A stretch of DNA of 64,000 nucleotides from Tubulanus polymorphus (GCF_964204645.1 NC_134034.1:7435414-7499413), one strand, 5' to 3'. Numbered from the stretch's first letter, positions 53,028 through 63,372 are shown. The notes: generated from the letters alone by a model not told the origin. Made by a program: numbers and translations.

Positions 53028-55538
53028 CTAAGAGTCGGTCCAACAGTATACTTCATCGATTTTTGTCACCGATGATAATTCATCATAAACAACCTTCATT
53101 AGTTTGGCCAGTGTAACTGCAGACAGCAACTCTAGTCGTGGGATGGATACTTGTTTAGTTGGTGCCACTTTGGTCTTGGATGCTACAAAACTTGAGTTCG
53201 ACTGATCTTCTGATCGAGCTACTAAGTATATCATTGCCCCGTAGGCCTTACATGAAGCGTCACAGAAGCCATGGAGTTCAAATGAATCAATTCCACCATT
53301 CAACCCAGCTGAATAGCATCTTGTCAGATGGATTGTCTCAAAATTCTTCATATCCTCGACAATTTGCTTCCATTGCCGTTCTAAATCAGCGTCTACGATT
53401 TCATCCCAGCCGATTTCTGATCTACATGTGTCTTGAAATAACAGTTTAAACTTCAACACTGCTGGTGCTATTACTCCTAATGGGTCGAAGAACCTTGCTG
53501 CGACTCCTACTATATTCCTTTTAGTCGGTGTCAGATCTTGAATGTAATTTATAATATCAGTAAGATCGAACATGATTTCATCAGTGCTGTAGTTCCAGCA
53601 GACCCCAAGAATTTTTATCATATCAGATTCTTGCACCCTGGCATTCATGCCCAAAGTCTGCTGAGCATAGGATTCATCAACGTGGCTTCCGTTTGTAGTG
53701 TTTGAACTATCAGCTTCCTGTTGAAGTATTAAATCTCTGAGCTGTACTGAATTTGTGTGTATTTTTCGCCAGTTGAATCCAGCTTTCTTTAAATATGATT
53801 TCGTTTCTCGGTAGAACTCAAAACTTTCACCGACGGTATCAAAACTCGAACTTGTGTCATCAACATATGCTGACTGTAGAAACTTTTCAGCAAATTTCTG
53901 ATCTTCGTGACTTTCCATGTGGAACTTCAGAGTAGCGTTCAGCAAGTACGGGCTGGATGTTACACCAAAAACTACTCGTTTGAACTTCAAAACGATAACA
54001 TCCGAATTTTCATCATGAGTATCCTTCACCCATAAGAATCGTAGAACATCAGTATCATCTTCATCAACCATTATCTGCAAAAATGCCTTTTCGATATCTC
54101 CTGTCAAGGCAACAGGTTTCATTCTTAATCTAAGCAATATATGCAAAATATTGTTAGTCATCACAGGTCCGGCATGCAGTAACTCATTTAATGAGGGTCC
54201 ATCAGCCTTACACGATGCGTCATACACAATTCGGAGTTTCGTAGTTGAATGACCACTTCGTATTACTGCATGATGAGGGATATAGTGCACTTTTCCTACT
54301 TCACCGATTTCCGGACTTTCTACTAGCTGAACTATGTTATTGTCAAGCTGTTCTTTTATTACGCTGTCATACTCTGATAAAATGTCAGGTGATCGTCTCA
54401 GTCTTGTCAGTAAATTTATAAGTCTCTTCTTCGCGTGCTCATAATTATCCGGAAGAATCAAGTCATCCACGTCGCGCCATGGCAACTTAACATGGTATCT
54501 ACCATCCTTAAACTGGACAGATTTCTTGAATTCTTCAAATAATGGATCATCAGTATTTTCTTCAAGACCAAGATTTTCGATCGACCAAAAATTCTTGAGC
54601 TTAGTTTCCAGCTGATGACAGTCACAATTCCGTTGTTGTGTGATCAATAAATTATTGTGTTTATCATCATCATGGTTGCTGTAGGTAGATTTCTTAGCTG
54701 TTTTCTCGTTAATAAAATACACCATTGATGATTGATTCGTTTCAGATTCTCCGATTGGACCAGACAATGTCCAACCAAATTTGGTTCCCAGTGCCACAGG
54801 ACCTCTGTTACTCCGCCTGACTTCGCCAGTCATCACCGACCAATAGAAGTCAGCTCCGATTAAAATATCCACATCCACCGATCCGTCTTTGTAATAAAAT
54901 TCTGAAAAATGTACTCCTCGCAGATGTGGAAACATTTTCTTGCAATTTGACAAGTCACATACTGAGAGACCAGTGCATATGACGGGTATTACCACTAGTG
55001 GAAAAGTCATTGCCGTGCCGTTTGTATCCAGTAATCTTGATTCTACTATGGGATACTCCTCAAACTGACCATCTGTGTCTGAACCAAAAACTTGAATGTT
55101 CATACGATGATTGCCCAGTACCTGTAGGTGTAATCTATCAGCCAGTCGTTTCGTAATATATGATTTCTGACTTCCGGTGTCAAATAGGATTCGGACTTTC
55201 ACTGGCCCATCATCACCTTGCATTATTGCTTGAGCAGTCTGTAAGAGTACTTTCCGAGAACTCGTTGCTGATAAACAGACTCCTGAGATAGCTTTCTCTC
55301 CAGCTGATTGGTCAGGACTAGGTGTTTGGTTTTCTCTCGGACTTGACTGTTCGCCATTACTAGATTCTTTCTTCGAGCCAAATTCACATATAGTCACATG
55401 GTGTCTACCATTACACTTTTGACACCTCATGTTAGAACGACATCTTGAAGCAATATGATTCCTCTTTATACATATAAAACAGTAGCCACCTTTCTTCAAA
55501 ATGTCTTTTCTGACAGAATCGCTGTAACAGTACGACAA
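53028..55538 (-). CDS. Bel/Pao pol, protease, reverse transcriptase and RNase H
   Basis: 836 codons in the track frame; true homology starts around DILKKGGYCFICIKRNH. Order: CCHC-like knuckles (CFICIKRNHIASRC, CQKCNGRHHVTIC), aspartic protease (VRILFDTGSQKSYI), RT (LRIVYDASCK, GDIEKAFLQI, catalytic SAYVDDTS), RNase H (HGFCDASCKAYGA, RLELLSAV, CWTDS). Ends at the in-frame TAG. In the family gag and pol are normally one frame, so the 5' shift is probably a mutation. Confidence 0.9.
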   Translation of the reverse strand: MSYCYSDSVRKDILKKGGYCFICIKRNHIASRCRSNMRCQKCNGRHHVTICEFGSKKESSNGEQSSPRENQTPSPDQSAGEKAISGVCLSATSSRKVLLQTAQAIMQGDDGPVKVRILFDTGSQKSYITKRLADRLHLQVLGNHRMNIQVFGSDTDGQFEEYPIVESRLLDTNGTAMTFPLVVIPVICTGLSVCDLSNCKKMFPHLRGVHFSEFYYKDGSVDVDILIGADFYWSVMTGEVRRSNRGPVALGTKFGWTLSGPIGESETNQSSMVYFINEKTAKKSTYSNHDDDKHNNLLITQQRNCDCHQLETKLKNFWSIENLGLEENTDDPLFEEFKKSVQFKDGRYHVKLPWRDVDDLILPDNYEHAKKRLINLLTRLRRSPDILSEYDSVIKEQLDNNIVQLVESPEIGEVGKVHYIPHHAVIRSGHSTTKLRIVYDASCKADGPSLNELLHAGPVMTNNILHILLRLRMKPVALTGDIEKAFLQIMVDEDDTDVLRFLWVKDTHDENSDVIVLKFKRVVFGVTSSPYLLNATLKFHMESHEDQKFAEKFLQSAYVDDTSSSFDTVGESFEFYRETKSYLKKAGFNWRKIHTNSVQLRDLILQQEADSSNTTNGSHVDESYAQQTLGMNARVQESDMIKILGVCWNYSTDEIMFDLTDIINYIQDLTPTKRNIVGVAARFFDPLGVIAPAVLKFKLLFQDTCRSEIGWDEIVDADLERQWKQIVEDMKNFETIHLTRCYSAGLNGGIDSFELHGFCDASCKAYGAMIYLVARSEDQSNSSFVASKTKVAPTKQVSIPRLELLSAVTLAKLMKVVYDELSSVTKIDEVYCWTDS

Positions 55539-56590
55539 TTTGAAGAATCATGTTTTTTCTTACAATATACACAAATAGGATCTGTTGACCACCTACTATT
55601 ATCTCCGGTATATAACGTTCTAGCATTCTGATTCTGCCTATAAAAATTTCGATCTCTGTTTGGAGTACTCAAATTTCCCGCTCGTTCTCGAGCACTTATT
55701 TCTTCAAATAATGTCTCCATCAACGCATCCATGATCCAGTTTTCTTCATTACTAATTTTTCTTGATAAAATCAGCCGAAGTCCAGCAGGTAACTTTTTTA
55801 TGACGACAGATGTTAGCAGTTGTCCGTAAGAATCCGATTCTATCCCCAATGCCTTAAGACCTCTAACATGGCTCTCAATTTTGTCATACAGTCTTCTAAG
55901 GTCGACGTGATTTGACGAGCTAACTTCATCAAGATTCAACAGCATTGCCATATGACGATTTATTATTTGTTGCTTGTTGCCGAAACGGGACTGCAAAATT
56001 TCTATTGCATGAGGGTAATTTTCTCCGGTGACTGTTAATCCGCTGATAGCATCGGCTGCAATTTTTGAGAGAATTGAAGAAAGATACGCAAATTTTTCTA
56101 TATCTTCTATGTCGTTCCGTTCATGAATTGCTGATTTAAAGCAACTCCAAAAGGGTAACCATTCTGTAATATCTCCGTTAAATTTCTTTAATTCCAGCTT
56201 CGGTAGTCTCACAGCTGCTGTAACCCTTTTCTCAGTTACAGGACTACAATTGGAGACCGCAGATTGTGGTTTTACATTGGTTGCAAGTGTTGAATCAACT
56301 TTCAAAATATATTTTCTCAATTTAAGTGTCCACTCATCCGCTGCTTTTATTTCAGCCTCCATATCTACAAAGCTGTCCTCTCCACTCATTAAATCTAGGA
56401 CTTCTGCGTCAATTCTTTTAAGAGTGGCCATCTTTTCACCAAGCATGGTGCTCAAGGATGCGAGAGCTTGGACCTTTTCAGGATCTGATGTTTGAAAATC
56501 ACTGATGATTTTGTCGGCATCATTTAATAATTTTGTACTTGAAGCCCTTTGACCTCCTCGGGTTTTTATTTTCTTTCTAATTTCATCCAT
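55496..56590 (-). CDS. Bel/Pao gag-like region (DUF1759)
   Basis: 364 codons. The DUF1759-type segment LPKLELKKFNGDITEWLPFW is followed by FAYLSSILSKIAADAISGL and LQSRFGNKQQIINRHMAMLL. It ends in a first zinc knuckle (CVYCKKKHDSSNC) where the frame shifts by one base into pol near 55,530. Begins at a Met 137 bases inside the 5' LTR. Confidence 0.88.
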   Translation of the reverse strand: MDEIRKKIKTRGGQRASSTKLLNDADKIISDFQTSDPEKVQALASLSTMLGEKMATLKRIDAEVLDLMSGEDSFVDMEAEIKAADEWTLKLRKYILKVDSTLATNVKPQSAVSNCSPVTEKRVTAAVRLPKLELKKFNGDITEWLPFWSCFKSAIHERNDIEDIEKFAYLSSILSKIAADAISGLTVTGENYPHAIEILQSRFGNKQQIINRHMAMLLNLDEVSSSNHVDLRRLYDKIESHVRGLKALGIESDSYGQLLTSVVIKKLPAGLRLILSRKISNEENWIMDALMETLFEEISARERAGNLSTPNRDRNFYRQNQNARTLYTGDNSRWSTDPICVYCKKKHDSSNCRTVTAILSEKTF

Positions 56591-56726
56591 TTTTCAACTT
56601 AGTTTCACTATTGAAGGTCAAGGTCACATAAATTCTTCGTCAGCGTGTTCGTTCTACTAGATGCAATTTTTTCTCTGGTTCAATTTATTTACTCACTTTC
56701 TCACAGCAATCCGGTTCGAGGGACCA

Positions 56727-56917
56727 TGTAATGTTCTTTTGCTGGTATTTATAAGCGAGTTCCCCTTCTCCGACTAGTTTTAATAAAAGCATCAAACGCG
56801 GACGATCATATTTTCTGTTGGTGGGATTTCTCCATCTTTATTTCGAACACAAGACGCCAGATGGCGCTACCGTGTAGTACACAGTCTAACATTATTAATT
56901 TTCAAACATTTCTTACA
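56727..56917 (-). repeat. Bel/Pao 5' LTR
   Basis: 191 bp; differs from the other LTR by a few substitutions and one base of length. Confidence 0.9.
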
Positions 56918-57431
56918 TCCGTATGCTGGACTCACACTTAACATTCGGAGTAAGCGTTCGCTGTGGGGGAAAGGAGATCGTTCGCTGTGTCGCTTGAAGT
57001 GTTTTACACGGCTTTAGACCTACCGGACTGAGCTTTACTGTCTCAAACAAACACAGTATAATCGTTGCGTTTATTAACGGACTCATTGGATTGAACTTCA
57101 AAACAAAATTTCCGATATTTAGGAGGGTTCAATAGGCCTTCGACCAATCTGTCCAGATGTTAGGCCTACGCATATACATAGGCCTACATAGGCTAGTAGC
57201 CTCTACTAGGTTAATGCTAAGTTCAGTGTAATGGAATCAGATTTATTAAAATGCATGTTAATTAGTGATTAACTGGTTCTGACCAGTTCAATCACAATTA
57301 TCAATTTTATTGCCAAAAATGAAGATTTTGTTTTTGAAAATTTCGTCTGAGCAGACAGCTTTATAAGCCAGACTTTTCATTTGAGTTTTTTCATCATAAA
57401 TGAAACTGGTATTTCATTAATTCCTAATGAC
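56918..57431. other. Unassigned flank
   Basis: Starts with the second TCCGT. No gene recognised; contains several short GGCCTA words near 57,135-57,190. Confidence 0.4.
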
Positions 57432-57766
57432 TTAAGCCGGGCGTAGGTCGGCCTTGCGACGGCTTGTGACTCCTTGCGACGCCATTCACTACGACCGCCA
57501 GCGACGATTGTGTCGCAACGACTCATCGACCTACACTCCCTTGCGACGGGTTGCGACTTTCGGCAACGCCAGTCACAAGGAGTCGCAATTGTTCTACTTT
57601 CTGCGACGCGACACTACTGTCACAACCGACCTACGCACTCTTGCGACTGGCAGAAACTAGTCGCACACAGTCGCTGACAGTGGTATCGCAACTGACTTGC
57701 ACCGAAACTTGCGATGCAATGCGAGAATCGCATCGCGTCACAACGCCGACCTACGTCTGGCTTTAA
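57432..57766. mobile_element. MITE with TTAA target duplication (piggyBac-like)
   Basis: TTAA on both sides (57432-57435, 57763-57766). Inverted ends GCCGGGCGTAGGTCGGC and GCCGACCTACGTCTGGC. The interior is filled with TTGCGAC/GTCGCAA words in both orientations. TTAA specificity suggests mobilisation by a piggyBac-type transposase. Confidence 0.7.
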
Positions 57767-58329
57767 GTTACTGCGGAGCCCCAGAAATATCTTTTTTTCG
57801 TTCATGAGACCTTTTGCTTAAAAATTCTTTCGTCGGAACAAAATTTATTTCGTTCTAACGAATCATATTCTGTTCGATTGATCCAATTTGAAAGAAATCG
57901 TTAGAACGAAGTTGAACAAACTTCTTTTTGTCGAAACGAAAGGTTTTTCGTTCGATCGAACAGAATCGTTTTAATTTGAACAGAATTTTCTTGTCAGAAC
58001 ATTAAGTTTTTCGTTCGAACAAGTATATTGTAAAAAGCTTTTTCACCGAACCAAAAGTATAAAGTATTTTGTTCAATCGAACAGAATTGTTTTCATTCAA
58101 ACATTCGTTCGAAAAAATTGTTTTCGCTCAACCAAATTTTTTTGCCCGGAAAAAAAGTTTTTCATTTCAACAATAACATAGCTTTCAGAATGAAGAAAAG
58201 TTCAAAGAATGGTTCAAACAAAAAGTGTACAAGATTTTCTTGTCGTATCATTAAGTTTTTTGGTCGAACAGCGTGTTAAGCTCGTTTTGGAAATTTACTC
58301 GGTCTGGTATATTTTGGATTACTGTGTAT
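57767..58329. repeat. Stretch rich in TTCGTTCGAAC motifs
   Basis: TTTTTCGTTCGA(A/T)C, TCGAACAGAATCGTTTT and similar words recur about every 40-60 bp between 57,800 and 58,270. Irregular rather than tandem; no gene. Confidence 0.5.
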
Positions 58330-58640
58330 GTCATTTGTCAGGACATTTAACAGAAGACGACTTAGGATACTACCTTGCGTGACTCCACTAGTTTGACCGA
58401 CTTATTCCAAGATGAGGCGCTCCATTGATTTCGGCTACAAGTTTTCGTTCAGAGATAATGCTGAGCCATTTCGGCAACCTATCATTGATACTGTTTCCTA
58501 ATAGCCTTGTTTAGTAACGGCTGATGTTGAACCTTATCAAATGCTTTGTCGAAATCATAAAGAGTAATTATCGCCTAACAGTCGATTTTCCAGAGTCAAA
58601 TAGGACATCTGTTCCAGTTGTCCATGGTTTCAAGTAGGTC
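58330..58640 (-). pseudogene. Non-LTR retrotransposon reverse transcriptase fragment
   Basis: Readable in shifting frames: YDFDKAFDKVQHQPLL (motif with catalytic Asp) and SGVTQGSILS (RT motif B of Jockey/CR1-like elements). Many stops; the catalytic YADD is not in the fragment. Confidence 0.65.
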
Positions 58641-58749
58641 TAATTGACTGTTTGTCGAGCTTCCACTTATAAAACTGTGTTAAACATTGAACAGGATTCT
58701 AAGCCTGTGCAGAAAACCCAGTATCGCTGCTTTGCAGCTATATTTCTAT

Positions 58750-58926
58750 TTAGGAATTCGTTACACTTTCCGATAATTCTAGATGATGCTTACATGTTAA
58801 ATAGTATTTATAATCAATGTTATTATTTTGAATACAATTAGTAGTAACAACTGTATCATTATTATCTGTAATACCTAAATCCTCAATTGTCTTATCAATA
58901 CTATTTTTACTCGATTTCTTTGACAT
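58750..58926 (-). pseudogene. P1 N-terminal fragment
   Basis: Starts after TCTAATATAAATG, like 22427. EDLGITDNN and YKYYLTCKHHLELSE match P1; the rest is replaced. Confidence 0.55.
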
Positions 58927-59194
58927 TTATATTAGAGAAAAAGCGAAAAAATATTATAAGTATTCTTCAAATGATACTATTTAGTTAAAGTTAAAGGATT
59001 CTAGTATTGACCAAGAATACTAGCTATTTGAAGATATGTAATTTTTATTCAAATCTATTCAAAATCTATTTTTAATCTAGTGTTAATTAGAATGCAAAAG
59101 AAAATATTAAAAATATAATCGAATTCACTAGCTAGTTGAAGTTATTGTTTTTTTAATACTTTTTATTTAAATTAGGATCCAATATCTCACTACT

Positions 59195-59258
59195 TTGGTC
59201 TATCTATAGGAGCGGTAACTATAACCGTCCAGATAAGTCATTTCGGATCCTCGATAAA
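59195..59258. repeat. Recurring segment ATCCGAAATGACTTATCTGG (copy 3, inverted)
   Basis: Inverted copy of 22,155-22,215, again close to a P1 start. Confidence 0.55.
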
Positions 59259-59690
59259 TAAATCCTCAAACTGAAAATCAATTTAACGAAAACGCCGGGT
59301 GGAATTACTATTTCATAGACACATATATTTTGTTCTACAGTCAGTATCGATTATAACATTCCATGCCGGGCGTCAGAGGCCCGTTAAGGTATGCGCGGAA
59401 TGCAGGAATCAATAAAGTATAATACAACATCTGTCACTGCGACATTAACAACAGCTGAACATAGAATAATAGAAAATGCAATTAGGGTAAATATAATACA
59501 TTAAAAATATATGTAGTATGAAAAACAACTGCTGTTACAAATCATCATTGGGATTATCTAATTTCGACCAGAATTCTTTGATTTCGGCGTAATTTTCCAA
59601 CATTTTTTCAATTTCGTTCAAATGACTAATGACGGTAGCAAGTGGCAAACTCAATAATTGAAATTTGTTAAAGGAGTATAATTTTCCAAT

Positions 59691-60269
59691 TCATCTAAGT
59701 TCTCTTTCATTCTCAACACTAATATGTATATTTTCTTTAACCCAATTAGCCCATGAAATATTTACAGTTTGGGTAGAATGAAAAAGAACAAACCCTTTAT
59801 TTAAAGAATTCCCAGAAATTATAAAATCCCAAAGATGATTTGTTTGTTTTGTTAACAATGTTCCATACTCGGTTATCAATAAATCACCAATTTCTGAAAA
59901 TAAATGCGTGTCTATTACTTTAATGTTTGATAAATCTCTATAAACCGTTAATTTTGATTTCAAGTATTCGTGTAGTTCATAACTGCTCAATTTGCTTCTA
60001 TTTTCTTTAAGTCCTAATAATGTTTTTAAACTCGGAGTTGGTATTTTCGGCAATTCTTGTATCGTTGATTGTTTAGTTGTAATTACTTCGTCCAAAATTG
60101 TTACTAATTGTTTATAATAATCCAAATGTTTCTTGAGTTTTTCGATATTTTTGTCGTCTATTTCTTTTACGGTCTCTTGGGATGGTGTATTAATATCCAT
60201 CTTTTCTGGTTCCTCACTATCTGGCGTTTGACTTGAAATAGATGGTTGACTTCTTGATGTGTATGACAT
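59691..60269 (-). CDS. GenX, coiled-coil protein of unknown function
   Basis: 192 residues, intact. Ser/Pro-rich start (SRSQPSISSQTPDSEEPEKM), then a charged helix (IEKLKKHLDYYKQLVTILDE), then a mixed C-terminal domain with FIISGNSLNKGFVLFHSTQT. No known motif. Upstream (about 60,300-60,420) two good splice-donor words (AAGTAAGTTT and AATGTAAGTACC on this strand) are conserved in the block A2 copy, and there is no TAAATG start, so it looks like a spliced host-type gene set between HNH and P1. Confidence 0.5.
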   Translation of the reverse strand: MSYTSRSQPSISSQTPDSEEPEKMDINTPSQETVKEIDDKNIEKLKKHLDYYKQLVTILDEVITTKQSTIQELPKIPTPSLKTLLGLKENRSKLSSYELHEYLKSKLTVYRDLSNIKVIDTHLFSEIGDLLITEYGTLLTKQTNHLWDFIISGNSLNKGFVLFHSTQTVNISWANWVKENIHISVENERELR

Positions 60270-60730
60270 TTTCTTTACTAAATATCTAGAATGTAGAATA
60301 AAACTTACTTGAAGTTGTAGTTGTCGAATATGAATTACAGCACTTAAACATGTTTAACGTTTCCCGACGTCTTAATAACAACAAAAACGGTACTTACATT
60401 TAGAACTGTAACTCCTAATTGTGTTTCGAGAGAGAATATCCTATGCGTTCTGTATATGCCGTCTGTTCGGTTCGGGTGCACGTTCCAGAATGATCTGCGC
60501 CTTCGGTAATTCACTATGACTCAATACATCCAGGCACTGTCCGGTGCCATTCAGCGCTGGTGACAGCTGTTCTTTTATAGGCTTAATGAAATTAATTAAT
60601 TCTTTACAATTGAAATGTAAGCTGGTAACAGATGTTTACCAAACTAGAGCTAATACGACCAGCTATATAGCTGAGTATTATCGGGCGTTTATAAAGATTC
60701 AACGTATTTTTCGTTCTGTGGAAGACTATT

Positions 60731-61430
60731 TCATAATTCAACAAATGTCTTTGCTTTAACCAACTGGTCTAAATACAAGTCTAAATCTAGTTCATTTCCT
60801 TTCATAATATTTTCCTTCTTTTCAAGAGGTCTCAGGTTTTTCCAATTCCAGATTATCTTTTGATTGTATTCATCATTCATATCAAATATCGATATTGGTA
60901 ACACGTGATGAATATGAAAGTATTCACCATAATTATCTATATTCATTTTATCATCGTATTGATATATAAACCGTGATTTGAGAAATTCATCTGAACACCC
61001 CAATAAATTAGATAGTGTAACTGAATGCGCTTCTTTACTGAATTATTTTGTTAATCTAGAACTTAAACATTGTTGCATTTTAAAATTAAGATCCGCTTTA
61101 TATCTTTCTTTATTATATTCATTAAAATGTTCATGATTATTATCCCTCCATTCTCTCATATATTCGGGGTGATTTTCTCTCCATTCCTTTTGTTAATCTG
61201 GGTTATTTGCTCGGTATTGCTTATTAATTTCCTTAACAAAAGTTCTACAATAATTTTGCTTACCATCTTTCTGAGTTTTATAATTATAGTATTCCGAGAA
61301 TTGTTTATTCAATTCACATTTTGAACATTTCTTGTAGTAAATATTTATAACCCCGGTATTATTTGTAATATCTTTGGTTTGTGGTTGTTCTGACGGACAG
61401 AAGTACTTCTTATTTGCTTCAATTTTAATA
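60731..61430 (-). pseudogene. HNH endonuclease homologue, decayed
   Basis: EYFHIHHVLPIS, WNWKNLRPLEKKENIMK and LGCSDEF match 20664-21317. The first Asp of the HNH core is replaced by His (HIHH for HIDH). Frame breaks upstream and the start Met is missing. Confidence 0.65.
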
Positions 61431-61494
61431 TCAAATTTTTTATCAAAATTGATTTTAGAAGTTATTCATATTCATATATATGAATATTTTAAGA

Positions 61495-61611
61495 GTAGTA
61501 GGGATAATAGGGGTTCACATCAAAGGTCGAAAAATAAATTCGAGTGTGCGGAATTTATTTTTCGACCTTTCGACCTTTGGCTTGAACCCCTATTATTCCT
61601 ATTACTATTGT
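61495..61611. repeat. Foldback palindrome at a terminal repeat (copy 2)
   Basis: Arms of about 50 bp, GTAGTAGGGATAATAGGGGT and inverse, around AAATTCGAGTGTGCGGAAT. Left flank AATATTTTAAGA is identical to copy 1; right flank is integrase sequence. Confidence 0.75.
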
Positions 61612-62440
61612 AATCCTCAGTTGCCAATCCTTCTGTAAAAAAATATATATGGCGTCAAGTAAAACAAGATGAATTGAATAAGATGATCCCGCAAAATTAA
61701 GTTAAATTTTAAGATATAAATGAATTTATATGAGAACAACCATACATAACACGTAAACAAATTGTAAGAAAATATTGAACTCGTAAAGCTATGGTTAGTT
61801 ATGTAGATCAACAATGGCAGGGAGATTTAATTGATATGAAAAAATCTTTAAAAAGATAATAACCATAATAATTGATATATTTGGTCGTTATGTATGGAGT
61901 TTCCCACAATCCCGAAAAGATGCTGTACAAATATCAAAAGTTTTAAGAAAATTTCTTTCAGGGACAGTGAAACCAGAGAGAGAAAAATACAATTTGATGA
62001 TGGAAAAGAATTTGATAATTCATTAGTCCATGGACTCTTCGATTATCATAATATCAAATATTTTTCAACAAAATCGGATGAAAAAGCAGCAGTTGTTGAA
62101 CGATTTAATAAAACATTAAGAACAAGAGTGTGGAAATATTTTACAGCAAATAATACTTTTAAATGGAATGACATTTTACCAAAATTAATAGGTTATAATA
62201 AATCTTATCATTCATTGGAATGAAACCTATTGATGCTAGAAAACCTGAAAATGCCGAAATTGTTTGCAATTATTTTTATGAAGAATTTCTTTTAGATGAT
62301 TTTTGTAAACTTAAATATAAAATTGGTCAAAATGTTAGAATTTTTAAAATATAAAAGATATTTCATAAAGAATACGATCTTAATTTTACTAGAGAAATAT
62401 ATAAAGTTAAAAAAAGTAATAACAACAAACTGTTCACCTG
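61612..62440 (+). pseudogene. Integrase copy, heavily decayed
   Basis: SYVDQQWQGDLIDM, KIQFDDGKEFDNSLVHGLFD and AAVVERFNKTLRTRVWKYF keep the three catalytic acids. Close to the 26-kb copy. Multiple shifts and stops; the 5' end is cut by the foldback. Confidence 0.75.
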
Positions 62441-63068
62441 TTTGCAATTAACCATGCGTTCTAAAATCGGAATTAATATTCCGATTTGGTGTGAAATGTG
62501 TGCAGGATCGTCCATTCGTAAAGATTAATAAGGTCTCGAAAGGCGGTCGTCATGCGTGACCGCGTTCAGGACCGTCGATTCAATCGTCGAATTCTCGGTA
62601 TTTTTAGGATATGAATGTGCCGAAATCATCTACTGGATTTGTAATATTGAGGATTATATAAGGACGTTAACTTTGTGACTAGAAATTAGGGTGATAACTT
62701 ATAATGATAGCCGTAAGACGTCGGTGCTCGTACCGGAAGTAAACAAACCGGCGAAATCGGCTCAACTGATAAACTACAGCTCGTGTCGCCTAAAAACGAT
62801 GAATTTCGTAGATACTTTCACCGAGTCAAGACTTTTTAACCCGTTTCAAACGGTATCGTACATGATAGCTTTTGATAATTATTTCGTGTGTAAAAGGCGA
62901 GATAAATACGGCGGCGGTACTATTTACCACCGGGAACAATTTCGGGACTAAGCAGCCGCGGTTATCGCCGGCGCTGGAGTAAGGGGAAAGGTATCTTCTG
63001 CAAGGTCGCTAATAAACAAAAGGCGTTTTTGTGAGCTGAATAGATTAGGTTTTGATTAGCTAGTGCGA
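62441..63068. other. CpG-rich unassigned stretch
   Basis: No recognised gene. Contains inverted words AAATCGGAAT/ATTCCGATTT (about 62,464-62,487) and GCGGTC/GACCGC. A frame of 86 codons at 62691-62951 shows no motif I know. Confidence 0.35.
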
Positions 63069-63071
63069 TTA

Positions 63072-63291
63072 GGCTAAAAAAATTGATACCTTCTTTTTCC
63101 GCTCTGCTGAGCTTAAATGTTGACCCGGCCGGCCTCCTATCTTCCCTATACATTACTTTTTTTAAAAATCGTGATCCATTTTACCATAACAGACCCGGCC
63201 GCTATAGAAATGAACTGTTTATAAATTTTATCATATTTTACAAAAATGACCCGGCCGCTGCGGAGAAACAAGGTATCATTTTTGTTTAGCC
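63072..63291. mobile_element. Harbinger-type MITE, 220 bp (copy 2)
   Basis: Same length as copy 1 and inverted relative to it, with TTA at 63069-63071 and 63292-63294. TTA duplication and GGCTAAAC ends suit PIF/Harbinger. Confidence 0.8.
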
Positions 63292-63372
63292 TTAGGCACA
63301 ATTTTGATTTGATTAGCTTTGGTCCACAAATGAGCAGTTTAGTTACTACGATTAGGTAACAAGGCTGCCTCC

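Larger units (their letters stand above)
49759..56917 (-). mobile_element. Bel/Pao LTR retrotransposon, nearly complete
   Basis: LTRs at 49759-49948 and 56727-56917, each starting TGTAA and ending TTACA, with only a few differences between them. Five-base duplication TCCGT at 49754-49758 and 56918-56922. Just inside the upstream LTR lies TGGTCCCTCGAACCGGATTG, an 18-20 base match to a tRNA 3' end (primer site); beside the other LTR AAGATGGGGAG is the polypurine tract. Coding order gag, protease, RT, RNase H, integrase is complete, with one frameshift and one stop. Confidence 0.92.

Noticed and set aside
53159-53449. Frames antisense to Bel/Pao pol and gag (also 51262-51650, 56250-56495)
   Set aside because: Shadows of the polyprotein.
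57454-57805. Overlapping frames of about 70 codons in the TTAA-flanked MITE
   Set aside because: They come from the GTCGCAA word repeats in every frame on both strands.
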